42,447 bases of DNA from Desulfosporosinus sp. UBA5188. Lineage in GTDB: Bacteria; Bacillota; Desulfitobacteriia; Desulfitobacteriales; Desulfitobacteriaceae. The translations under genes were made by a program, and so were the position numbers. A model generated the notes under the pieces. That model was not told where the DNA came from, ran no database searches, and saw nothing but the letters and a program-made list of their open reading frames with translations. Shown piece after piece: positions 9,251-17,062 of this stretch (positions are counted from its first letter, which is position 1; each line of letters begins with the position of its first letter). Location: contig DHWG01000095.1 of assembly GCA_002413075.1 (NCBI GenBank), positions 1-42,447 of the forward strand, read 5' to 3'.

Positions 9251-10483
9251 ATGGGTAACGATTTAACTAAGGGTGCTAAACGAGTGGTGGCTGATCTTCG
9301 GGAACTGGCGGAGTTGACTTCAGATGAACACGGTGCACAACGAGTGGCTTGGACGCCGACCTGGCAAAAAGCGCGGGATTGGTTTGCTGCTAAAGCACGT
9401 GAGGCCGGTGCTGAAGTGACCGTTGATACTGCAGGAAATAGTTGGGCTAAAATTGCTGGAGTGAGCCCGGATGCAGTAGCCATTGGAAGTCATTTGGATT
9501 GTGTACCTAATGGAGGTTGGCTGGACGGAGCTTTAGGTGCGGTTGTAACTTTGGAAGTTTTGCGACGCTATGGTAAGGGGGCTACCCCTAAGAAGACCAT
9601 TTATGCCGTAAGTTGGGCGGATGAGGAAGGCGCTCGCTTTGGCCGCAATCTAATCGGTTCCTCTGCAGCAAGTGGCACGCTGGATATTGCCGACATTATT
9701 GATCGAGTGGATAATCAGGGCGTGAAATTGACGGATGCGTTGGCGGCTCATAATGTCCTTGTTGACGACATCTTGGGAGCACATGAAGAGTTTAAACAAA
9801 AAAACATTACCGAATACTTGGAATTGCATATTGAACAAGGACCTGTACTAGAGAGCTTGAACAAGCAAGTCGCTTGTGTTTACGGCATCACAGGATGCGA
9901 GCGGCATGCTCTGAAATTTATAGGCCAGGCGGCTCACGCCGGATCCTTCCCCACCTTAATGCGTCAGGATGCCTTTCTGGCGGCGGCGCAAGCTTCACTG
10001 GCTTTCAAAGAAATTGCCCTGAAATATGACGGTGTTTGCACTGTAGGAAAAGTCAGCGTTACACCCGATGTGGTCACCATTGTCCCTGAAACCTGTCTAA
10101 TTTCTCTGGATCAACGCTCAATAGATCCGGCCGTGTTGAAGAGCATGAACGACGATGCACGAGCTGTCTCGGCTAAGGCAGCCAGCGATCAAGGTGTGGT
10201 GGTACGTTGGGAAAAAATATGGACGATTGCTCCGACCATGTTCGATGCGCGTTTGACAGAACTCTGTAAGCAGGCGGTCGAGGAGGAAACGGGTGAGCCT
10301 AAAACGATTTTCTCAGGTCCTCTGCATGACGCCGCAGAAATGGCCAAACTTGTACCGTCGATTATGATGTTCGCGATGTCCGCACGTGGTCTGTCGCACT
10401 GTCAACAAGAGGATACGCCAGATGAAGCCGTGGAAACTGCGGTACGCGCATTTCTACGCTTGGCTGATAAAGTCATTCAGTAA
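9251..10483 (+). CDS. M20-family N-carbamoyl amino acid amidohydrolase (beta-ureidopropionase / HyuC / allantoate amidohydrolase type)
   Basis: This 410-residue zinc amidohydrolase hydrolyses an N-carbamoyl amino acid to the amino acid, CO2 and ammonia. Metal and catalytic residues seen are H81 and D83 (GSHLDCVPNGG), D92, the E125/E126 pair (WADEEGARFG), the ELHIEQGPVLE segment, and a late histidine in GLSHCQQED. ATG 9251 gives the usual family length; ATG 9233 and TTG 9212 are alternatives without good ribosome-binding sites. The coding sequence looks more GC-rich at third positions than the aminotransferase before it, which I did not measure. With a dihydropyrimidinase next door, beta-ureidopropionase is the likeliest role. 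N-carbamoyl-L-amino acid hydrolase cannot be excluded. Confidence 0.88.
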   Translation: MGNDLTKGAKRVVADLRELAELTSDEHGAQRVAWTPTWQKARDWFAAKAREAGAEVTVDTAGNSWAKIAGVSPDAVAIGSHLDCVPNGGWLDGALGAVVTLEVLRRYGKGATPKKTIYAVSWADEEGARFGRNLIGSSAASGTLDIADIIDRVDNQGVKLTDALAAHNVLVDDILGAHEEFKQKNITEYLELHIEQGPVLESLNKQVACVYGITGCERHALKFIGQAAHAGSFPTLMRQDAFLAAAQASLAFKEIALKYDGVCTVGKVSVTPDVVTIVPETCLISLDQRSIDPAVLKSMNDDARAVSAKAASDQGVVVRWEKIWTIAPTMFDARLTELCKQAVEEETGEPKTIFSGPLHDAAEMAKLVPSIMMFAMSARGLSHCQQEDTPDEAVETAVRAFLRLADKVIQ

Positions 10484-10534
10484 GTGTATTATCAGGTAAC
10501 AGAGAAAAGGAGAATTTTAAAGGAGTCTTGTAAA

Positions 10535-11914
10535 ATGGATTTGATCATTAAGCACGGCACAATTATCACTCCTTCTGATACGTTCATAGCGGATATTGGT
10601 ATTAAAGACGGTAAGATTGTCATCATTGGCGATGATGTGGAGTCAGAGGGCGCTGAGATCGTCGATGCGACAGGAAAGTATATTTTACCGGGCGCGTTGG
10701 ATGTTCATACGCACTTGGAGATGCCTTTTGGCGGAACCGTATCGGCGGATGGTTATTTCAGCGGCACTAGGGCGGCAGCCTGCGGAGGGGTTACAACTGT
10801 TTTTGATTATGTACTCCAGAGAAAAGGTCAGGGTATCATCGAGGCAGTTGAGGCAAGAAGGAAACTATGTGAAGGCGAGGCCTGTGTTGATTATGCGTTT
10901 CACTGTGCAATAACAGATATGACGCCTGAGATTCATGAGGAGATTGCCGCTTCTGTAGCGTATGGAGTCGCGAGTTTTAAGGTTTTCATGGTCTATAAAA
11001 AAGAAGGACTCATGGTCGACGATGCTGTATTTGCGCAGTTACTTGAACGGTCAAAAGAGACCGGCGCCTTAATTAATGTTCATGCCGAAAATCCTGACTT
11101 AATCGATTTCAGGGCGGCAAAGTTTCTTAAAGAAGGTAAAACATCTGCCTGGTATCATTATTTGAGCCGGCCTGAGTTTGTGGAAGCCGAAGCCGATAAG
11201 CGGGCCATCCATTGGGCTAAGTCCTTTAATGCTCCGCTTTATATCGTTCACCTTGCTAACAAGGAAGGGATGGAAGAGGTTACTCGAGCGAAAGCGGAAG
11301 GGTATGAAATTTATGCCGAGACTTGTCCGCAGTATCTCAACTTCACGAGTGATGTTTATAAGCGAGAAGACGGTAGGAATTTCGTGTGTTCTCCCCCAAT
11401 AAAAGGGCAAGAGAGTCAGGATGCCTTATGGGACGCGCTTAAAAGAGGGGATATTGACACGATTGCAACCGACCATTGCCCGTTCCAGAGTACTGAAAAA
11501 GATTGGGGCAAAGATGATTTTACCAAGATCCCCAACGGGTGTATGGGCATAGAAAATCTTTACCCCTACATGTTGAGTGAAGCCAATAAAGGGCGAATCA
11601 CGTTCAATAAGGTTGTTGAGGTTTGTTCGTCCAATCCAGCAAAAATCTTCGGATGTTCTCCTGAAAAAGGTTCTTTAACGATCGGAAGCGACGCTGACAT
11701 CGTAATTTATGATCCCAATAAGAACGTGACTATTTCTAAAGATAACATGCATTCTGATGTGGACTATACAATTTGGGAAGGCGTTGAGCTCCACGGTTAT
11801 CCAGTGATGACTTATTCCAGAGGTAGGTTGGTCTATAAAGACGGAGAATTTCTCGGCCAGGTCGGCTGGGGTAAGTTTGTGAAGAGACGCGGCAGAAAAG
11901 GTTTTGTTGGGTAA
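10535..11914 (+). CDS. Dihydropyrimidinase / D-hydantoinase
   Basis: This 459-residue amidohydrolase opens the ring of dihydrouracil/dihydrothymine (or hydantoins) to the N-carbamoyl beta-amino acid. The binuclear zinc site is complete: H58 and H60 (DVHTHLEMPFGG), carboxylated lysine K149 (ASFKVFMVYK), H183 (NVHAEN), H239 (IVHLAN) and D313 (ATDHCPF). ATG 10535 follows AAAGGAG (10519-10525), so the longer N-terminal extension that is open in frame is not used. The start lies 51 bases after the stop of the M20 hydrolase, and the pair is probably cotranscribed. The length and motifs are fully typical. Whether it prefers dihydropyrimidines or hydantoins cannot be read from the sequence; the nearby preA favours dihydropyrimidines. 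Confidence 0.92.
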   Translation: MDLIIKHGTIITPSDTFIADIGIKDGKIVIIGDDVESEGAEIVDATGKYILPGALDVHTHLEMPFGGTVSADGYFSGTRAAACGGVTTVFDYVLQRKGQGIIEAVEARRKLCEGEACVDYAFHCAITDMTPEIHEEIAASVAYGVASFKVFMVYKKEGLMVDDAVFAQLLERSKETGALINVHAENPDLIDFRAAKFLKEGKTSAWYHYLSRPEFVEAEADKRAIHWAKSFNAPLYIVHLANKEGMEEVTRAKAEGYEIYAETCPQYLNFTSDVYKREDGRNFVCSPPIKGQESQDALWDALKRGDIDTIATDHCPFQSTEKDWGKDDFTKIPNGCMGIENLYPYMLSEANKGRITFNKVVEVCSSNPAKIFGCSPEKGSLTIGSDADIVIYDPNKNVTISKDNMHSDVDYTIWEGVELHGYPVMTYSRGRLVYKDGEFLGQVGWGKFVKRRGRKGFVG

Positions 11915-11940
11915 AGATACTGCTGGATGATTTGTTCAGC

Positions 11941-11986
11941 AAAACGACTAGCTATCTCATAACTGAGGTAGCTAGTCGTTTTGTTT
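11941..11986 (+). terminator. Strong hairpin terminator closing the catabolic cassette
   Basis: A 19-bp stem (11941-11959 with 11964-11982, one G-T pair) closes a TAAC tetraloop. It starts with AAAA and ends with TTTTGTTT, so it could work in both directions. It separates the catabolic genes from the minus-strand pair that follows. Confidence 0.9.
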
Positions 11987-12058
11987 CAGAGGCAGGAAAA
12001 ATGAACCCATGTATGGGTGATAGAGAAGGTGTCTATTGGGACACTAAAGATGAAGAGC

Positions 12059-12424
12059 TTACTTTAAGCCCATTTGAGCCTTTGACTCTAGTTTTCCACC
12101 ATTGAACATTAACTGAGCATTGGCTTCCATGCTTCCCTCGCCATAGAATTGAACCGTATATAGCGGATCACTCGGGTTGCCTGCTCCAACTAGTAATTCA
12201 CCAGGACCGCCGACGATCGCAGTGACCTGTTTGTAAGTCATACCGTTCTTAATTTTTTCAAATTCTGCTTTAGTCATGGTCTTATCATTCTTTAATATGA
12301 CAGCAGGAGCCGTAACCTTCATTGCAGAGGCAGGGTCAGTTGTTTTCTTTGTGGCTTCGGTAGCTCCGCATCCTAACAGAGATATCATCACTCCGACGCA
12401 TAATAAGTAGGCAACGTTTTTCAT
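12059..12424 (-). CDS. Small lipoprotein of unknown function (DUF3862/SmpA-like fold)
   Basis: This protein of about 121 residues has a signal peptide and lipobox (ISLLGC), so it is predicted to be anchored outside the membrane. The mature part carries FEKIKNGMTYKQVTAIVGGPGELL and QFYGEGSMEANAQLMFNGGKL, a pattern like small DUF3862/SmpA-OmlA-type domains, which often bind other exported proteins. The start at 12424 (MKNVAYLL) is preferred: GAGG lies about 9 bases upstream on this strand and the signal peptide is then compact. An ATG at 12439 adds five residues. It lies downstream of and on the same strand as the membrane protein ending at 12529, possibly in the same transcript. No precise function is recognised. 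Confidence 0.75.
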   Translation of the reverse strand: MKNVAYLLCVGVMISLLGCGATEATKKTTDPASAMKVTAPAVILKNDKTMTKAEFEKIKNGMTYKQVTAIVGGPGELLVGAGNPSDPLYTVQFYGEGSMEANAQLMFNGGKLESKAQMGLK

Positions 12425-12528
12425 TTTCTCAAACCTCATTTTTATTGACCCTCGTGCATAATACTTGGATCATTTGCTCATTATACTTATCTATATGCTT
12501 CGTAATTAAAAGTAGGTCAACAAGAGGG

Positions 12529-13593
12529 CTATTTTAACTTTAACATCACGCCATCATTTTTGTACGTAATCCCTAGGGCGTAATTGGCTTCCGCAGGCAC
12601 TTCAAATATTAAGGTTAGCTCACTTTCCAGATTGGGAGACAAATTAGAGTACAGATAAACGGCGGGTTTCTGAGCGTCAAGATTAAGACTACTTGAAACG
12701 TCCGAATTCAATCCATAAACAATTTTTTTATCTAAATCAGTTAATTTGAATTCAAAATCTCTGAGTTGAGCAAGGGATTTCCGCTTGTTTGTGACCCCAA
12801 GTTTTACGGTCACGAAGGTACTGGTATTGTCCGAGACGGTTTTGGCGGGCATCGTTGCGTCTTTAGTACTCTCAATGGTCAACCCTTTAAACTCAAATTG
12901 CCCAAGCTTACCCAGTTGACCATGTTCGATCAGTTGAGCGTCAGCAGGTGACCAAAACCATCGCCAAGTCCCATCGGGTGCCTTTGCGAGATGTACGGTA
13001 ATTGTGACAGACGTCCCGTCCTTGAAGTTATAAGCAATAGGTACCTCTACGACGTTTTTATACTCAGTTCCGGTTCCTTTCGTGTCAATCCAGGTGTTGA
13101 TCTTAACCGCGGTCTCCACTTTATAATCCTTGATTGACGTTGCGAACTGAGATCCATATTGTTTGCGATCAGCGATAAAGCGTTCTCTGGTAAATTTGGC
13201 TTGGGTATCTGGATGTAAGTAAGTGTATAATTGATCCCATTGTTGAAGGTTCGTCGCCATTAGATATTTTTCGGCGAAAGCCTCTGCGCTTTCAGCCTTA
13301 GCACTCGCTTTAGTACTGGCTTTAACTGTGCTGTATCCTGCAACAGACATAATGATCAAGAGGGCAAATAATAAATACACGATCTTCTTCAAATTTTTTA
13401 ACTTTGGCCTTAATTCAATTTCGCCTTTTAAGAAGTGGTTAATGCTTTCGCCATGGGGCGCAAAGACTGGTATTATAAGCAAACGTCTCAAATCGTAGCT
13501 GCGAAGGCGATGAGAAATAATGGTTGCCTTGACGAGGTAGTATAGGAGCACCAGAAAGAGGAGGATACTTGTTAGCATGAATGCGCCGCTCAT
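12529..13593 (-). CDS. Membrane-anchored protein with DUF4352-like C-terminal domain
   Basis: This 354-residue protein has one hydrophobic segment at the N-terminus (FMLTSILLFLVLLYYLVKA) and a second after about residue 70 (IVYLLFALLIIMSVAGY). The remainder, about 260 residues, is predicted to be outside. The middle part (AEAFAEKYLMATNLQQWDQLY) resembles NTF2-like lumazine-binding/DUF4878 segments. The C-terminal part (TFVTVKLGVTNKRKSLAQL) resembles the immunoglobulin-like DUF4352 fold. An AAAGGG motif precedes ATG 13593 on this strand. I recognise no specific function. Together with the adjacent lipoprotein it suggests a small envelope module. Confidence 0.72.
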   Translation of the reverse strand: MSGAFMLTSILLFLVLLYYLVKATIISHRLRSYDLRRLLIIPVFAPHGESINHFLKGEIELRPKLKNLKKIVYLLFALLIIMSVAGYSTVKASTKASAKAESAEAFAEKYLMATNLQQWDQLYTYLHPDTQAKFTRERFIADRKQYGSQFATSIKDYKVETAVKINTWIDTKGTGTEYKNVVEVPIAYNFKDGTSVTITVHLAKAPDGTWRWFWSPADAQLIEHGQLGKLGQFEFKGLTIESTKDATMPAKTVSDNTSTFVTVKLGVTNKRKSLAQLRDFEFKLTDLDKKIVYGLNSDVSSSLNLDAQKPAVYLYSNLSPNLESELTLIFEVPAEANYALGITYKNDGVMLKLK

Positions 13594-13680
13594 GTGATCA
13601 CCCTTTCATGGAAATTATTGACCAAACATTCGACAATTCTTTAGTTTGATATATTAGCTAATACTGATTTCTTCACGTAA

Positions 13681-13697
13681 ATGGAAATACCTTCCAT
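13681..13697. repeat. Short inverted repeat in tepA upstream region
   Basis: ATGGAA (13681-13686) and TTCCAT (13692-13697) form a 6-bp palindrome with a 5-base spacer. It lies between the divergent minus-strand gene and tepA. It could be an operator, but a half-site this short is easily due to chance. Confidence 0.3.
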
Positions 13698-13749
13698 ATG
13701 ACAGTCTTAATGGTTTTACGACAATACATTTTTTGTATGATTTTAGCCC

Positions 13750-13782
13750 TAAACCTCCATAATAAAAGAGAAAGGAGGTTTA
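13750..13782 (+). promoter_or_regulatory. Hairpin sequestering the tepA ribosome-binding site
   Basis: TAAACCTCC (13750-13758) is exactly complementary to GGAGGTTTA (13774-13782). The second half contains the Shine-Dalgarno sequence of the gene starting at 13786. In mRNA this 9-bp stem with a 15-base loop would mask ribosome binding. Confidence 0.55.
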
Positions 13783-13785
13783 TCT

Positions 13786-14481
13786 ATGCTTTCTGATGAA
13801 ACGTGTTCACCTGAGGAGAACAATCCTGCGCCAGTGTCCAATCTAAAGGAATTTGGACAGATTAAACTTCCTGAGGTGGCGGAACGAATTTATTGTTTGT
13901 CAATCATTGGACAAATCGAAGGTCATTTAGTTCTCCCTCCCGTATCCAAGACCACCAAATATGAGCATATTATTCCACAATTGCTCGCGGTTGAGCAAAA
14001 CCCGAAAGTGAAAGGTATTTTAGTTATATTAAATACCGCCGGTGGAGATGTCGAGGCGGGACTTGCGATTGCTGAAATGTTGTGTAGTTTAAGCAAGCCA
14101 TCAGTTTCGTTAGTACTGGGCGGAGGGCACAGTATTGGAATTCCGATTGCCGTCAGTTGCACAAAAAGCCTCATAGCGCCTACTGGAACCATGACGATTC
14201 ACCCGATTCGGTATACTGGCTTGGTGGTTAATGGACATCAACAGTTTGATTATTTACAAAAGATGCAACTACGGATTGATCAATTTATATATTCGCATTC
14301 ACAAATAAGTAAAAAAGACTTAGAAAGCTTCATGTTCAATACCGGAGAATTAGCGCAAGATATTGGGACTGTTCTGATAGGTCAAGAGGCCGTTGAGGCC
14401 GGATTAATTCATGCAGTTGGTGGCGTTAAGGAAGCCTTTAAGGAACTCAACAGCTTGATAAAACATAGCTTAGCAAAATAG
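13786..14481 (+). CDS. tepA: ClpP-class serine protease, TepA/YmfB family
   Basis: This 231-residue cytoplasmic protein belongs to the ClpP/crotonase-fold family linked in Bacillus subtilis to protein translocation and spore protein turnover. Visible features are the GILVILNTAGGDVEAGLAIAE strand-turn-helix, a probable nucleophile serine in LGGGHSIGIPIA and a histidine in TMTIHPIRYTG. ATG 13786 follows AAAGGAGG at 13772-13778. Its place directly upstream of a spoIIIE-type gene matches the Bacillus order tepA-spoIIIE, which strengthens the call. A strong terminator follows, so expression is probably separate from spoIIIE. A hairpin over the ribosome-binding site may limit translation. Confidence 0.88.
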   Translation: MLSDETCSPEENNPAPVSNLKEFGQIKLPEVAERIYCLSIIGQIEGHLVLPPVSKTTKYEHIIPQLLAVEQNPKVKGILVILNTAGGDVEAGLAIAEMLCSLSKPSVSLVLGGGHSIGIPIAVSCTKSLIAPTGTMTIHPIRYTGLVVNGHQQFDYLQKMQLRIDQFIYSHSQISKKDLESFMFNTGELAQDIGTVLIGQEAVEAGLIHAVGGVKEAFKELNSLIKHSLAK

Positions 14482-14493
14482 AGTTCTCACAGT

Positions 14494-14520
14494 AAAAGCG
14501 GCGAAAGCCGCTTTTGTTCT
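14494..14520 (+). terminator. Intrinsic terminator after tepA
   Basis: AAAAGCGGC (14494-14502) and GCCGCTTTT (14507-14515) form a 9-bp stem with a GAAA tetraloop, followed by GTTCTGTTT. This is a compact, textbook terminator. Confidence 0.9.
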
Positions 14521-14626
14521 GTTTATAACGAGTTTGGAAATAAAACCTCGAATAAAAAAAGGGAATCCGTTCTCTTTCGTGGAATTTATATTGGGTAACT
14601 ATAAAATTATGTTTGGGGGATTGTTT

Positions 14627-16993
14627 GTGGCGAACATAAGAAAACGCCGCAAGAGGAATACGTTAAATACTAGAATAAGCACTTTAAAAGAGACCATACG
14701 CAATGAAGTCATTGGAGTTTTTGTGGTTGGAATGGCTTGCTTAGGACTAGTCTCGCTATACTCGGAGAGGACTGGTGTGGTCGGAGGGCAAATTAAACAC
14801 CTTCTTACAGTTCTTGCTGGAGGCGGACGGGTATACATTCCTATTATGGTGGGAGGCTGGGGCCTTGCCTATATGAACCAGCGTACTCCCCGCTTGGGAG
14901 CTAAAGTCGTGGGGGCGATTCTTCTATGGCTTGTTTTCCTTGGGCTTCTGCATCTCCAGTTAGCGGGTATTGAGGCGTTTTCCAAAGCAGATCTTATGAA
15001 TGAAGGGCAGCTCGGACACGGGGGTGGGATTGTCGGTGCCGGTATTACTACCCTGTTAATAACAACGATTGGCATACCCGGGAGTTATGTGGTTTTAATT
15101 ATGGGTGCCTTAATGGGCGCTTTATTGATTACAAATCGCTCTTTAATTCGTGGATTACAGGAAGTTCATCAAGCGGTAAAAGATTCAGGACAATGGATGA
15201 ATCATCAAATGCATGATTTTTTGGATGTGCTCAAGAATTCAGGAGCAGAGAACCTTGGTGCAAAGGACGCTGTTTCGAAAACGGATCAAAAAGCAGAAGA
15301 TAAAATCCTTAAAAAAATGAACACTCAGCCAAAGGGACGGACGCTTGCTCTAGACCCTGATGTTGTGGAACGACCGCTGGTCATCAAAACGCTGGAAGAT
15401 CAAAATGAACTTCAAGTTGAACCTGACCTACCCAAGGGACAGCTGGGTTTTGATAAGATATTTGGAGGCGTAGGTGTTCAATCAAATAAGATTATGCCAC
15501 CTGGCAAGGTGACCGGTACACCCATTTCTCGTCAGACTAAGGAAGGTGAAAATTTTCAACTTCCTCAAGTCTCTTTATTAGGTCAAGCCTTGAAAATTAA
15601 GAATCCTAGACTCAATAAGGACTTAGCCGATAATGTGAAAATTTTAGAAGAAACACTGGCCAGTTTCGGCGTGAAGATCAAAGTGACTCAGGTAACTCAA
15701 GGCCCTGCAATCACACGCTATGAAGCACAACCTGCTCCCGGTGTAAAAGTAAGTCGGATAACAAATCTAGCCGACGATATTGCTCTGAGTTTAGCTTCGG
15801 CTGATGTTCGAATTGAAGCACCCATTCCCGGGAAATCAGTCGTGGGTATTGAGGTGCCTAATAAAGAAATTGCGATGGTTCATTTTCGAGAAGTCCTTGA
15901 GACACCGCAATATCAAGGGTCTTCAAGTAAGCTGACCGTGTGTCTAGGTAAAGATATCACGGGGACTCCTGTGATTGCGGATTTGACAAGAATGCCCCAT
16001 CTCTTAATTGCGGGGGCCACAGGCTCTGGAAAATCAGTGTGTATCAATACGATTATTAATAGTATCTTGTTTAAGGCCCGTCCCGATGAAGTGAAGTTTT
16101 TATTGGTGGACCCTAAAAGGGTTGAATTAGCGAACTATAACGGGATACCTCATTTGATCGCACCGGTTGTGACAGATCCAAAGAAGGCGGCAGGTGCTTT
16201 AAAGTGGATTGTGACTGAAATGGAGACCCGTTATGAACTGTTTGCGGGAGCTGGTGTAAGAGACATCGTCCGTTACAACTTTCTGCGTACTCAGGATAAA
16301 GAAGAGGATCATCCTCCGATACCGTATGTCGTCGTGATCATCGATGAGTTAGCAGATTTGATGATGGTTGCCCCTGGTGATGTCGAGGAAGCGATATGCC
16401 GCCTAGCTCAAATGGCCCGTGCCGCTGGGATTCACCTGATTGTGGCGACTCAACGTCCTTCAGTCGACGTCATCACGGGTATCATTAAAGCCAACATACC
16501 TTCCAGAATTGCCTTTGGGGTATCGTCCCAAACGGATTCAAGGACCATTCTGGATATGAACGGAGCAGAAAAATTATTAGGTCGTGGAGATATGCTATAT
16601 TACCCCATGGGCGCAAGTAAGCCACTTCGGGTACAGGGCTGCTATTTGGGTGATAAAGAAGTGGAGAATGTCGTAACATTTCTACAGAATCAGGCGAAAC
16701 CTGAGTACCAAGAGATCCCTGACATAGCTCTTGGTAAGGTGAAGTCAGAAGATATGGAGGATGAACTGTTTTATCAGTCAGCCCAGCTTTTCATAGAAGG
16801 GGGAACGGCTTCTGTCTCTCTTTTACAACGCCGCTTACGCATAGGGTATACGCGAGCCGCTCGTTTGATGGACTTTCTGGAAGAAAAAGGGGTTGTCGGG
16901 GGGTATGAGGGCTCCAAACCAAGGGAGGTTCTCATGACTAGGGGCCAGTTTGAGTTGAAATTTGGCCAATGGAGCGATGAACTGACGCATTAG
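14627..16993 (+). CDS. spoIIIE: DNA translocase FtsK/SpoIIIE
   Basis: This 788-residue membrane-anchored DNA pump moves chromosomal DNA through the division or sporulation septum. The N-terminal 200 residues hold four hydrophobic segments. A charged linker follows. The motor domain has Walker A GATGSGKS at 463-470 and a Walker B region ending in IIDELADLMMV. A C-terminal winged-helix gamma domain follows (VSLLQRRLRIGYTRAARLMDFLEEKG), which reads orienting DNA sequences. GTG 14627, 6 bases after GGGGA (14616-14620), gives the length expected of Bacillus SpoIIIE; an earlier in-frame TTG at 14534 lies just behind the tepA terminator and is unlikely. Synteny with tepA and ymfK supports the SpoIIIE name. 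Confidence 0.93.
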   Translation: MANIRKRRKRNTLNTRISTLKETIRNEVIGVFVVGMACLGLVSLYSERTGVVGGQIKHLLTVLAGGGRVYIPIMVGGWGLAYMNQRTPRLGAKVVGAILLWLVFLGLLHLQLAGIEAFSKADLMNEGQLGHGGGIVGAGITTLLITTIGIPGSYVVLIMGALMGALLITNRSLIRGLQEVHQAVKDSGQWMNHQMHDFLDVLKNSGAENLGAKDAVSKTDQKAEDKILKKMNTQPKGRTLALDPDVVERPLVIKTLEDQNELQVEPDLPKGQLGFDKIFGGVGVQSNKIMPPGKVTGTPISRQTKEGENFQLPQVSLLGQALKIKNPRLNKDLADNVKILEETLASFGVKIKVTQVTQGPAITRYEAQPAPGVKVSRITNLADDIALSLASADVRIEAPIPGKSVVGIEVPNKEIAMVHFREVLETPQYQGSSSKLTVCLGKDITGTPVIADLTRMPHLLIAGATGSGKSVCINTIINSILFKARPDEVKFLLVDPKRVELANYNGIPHLIAPVVTDPKKAAGALKWIVTEMETRYELFAGAGVRDIVRYNFLRTQDKEEDHPPIPYVVVIIDELADLMMVAPGDVEEAICRLAQMARAAGIHLIVATQRPSVDVITGIIKANIPSRIAFGVSSQTDSRTILDMNGAEKLLGRGDMLYYPMGASKPLRVQGCYLGDKEVENVVTFLQNQAKPEYQEIPDIALGKVKSEDMEDELFYQSAQLFIEGGTASVSLLQRRLRIGYTRAARLMDFLEEKGVVGGYEGSKPREVLMTRGQFELKFGQWSDELTH

Positions 16994-17062
16994 TTGCATA
17001 ATCCCGCTGTAGCATTTATGATTAGATAGGTAGAATACCGCCAAATTGGAAGGGAATTATGC

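Noticed and set aside
14534..14626. In-frame N-terminal extension of SpoIIIE from TTG 14534
   Set aside because: It begins directly behind the tepA terminator, lacks a ribosome-binding site and would exceed the family length.
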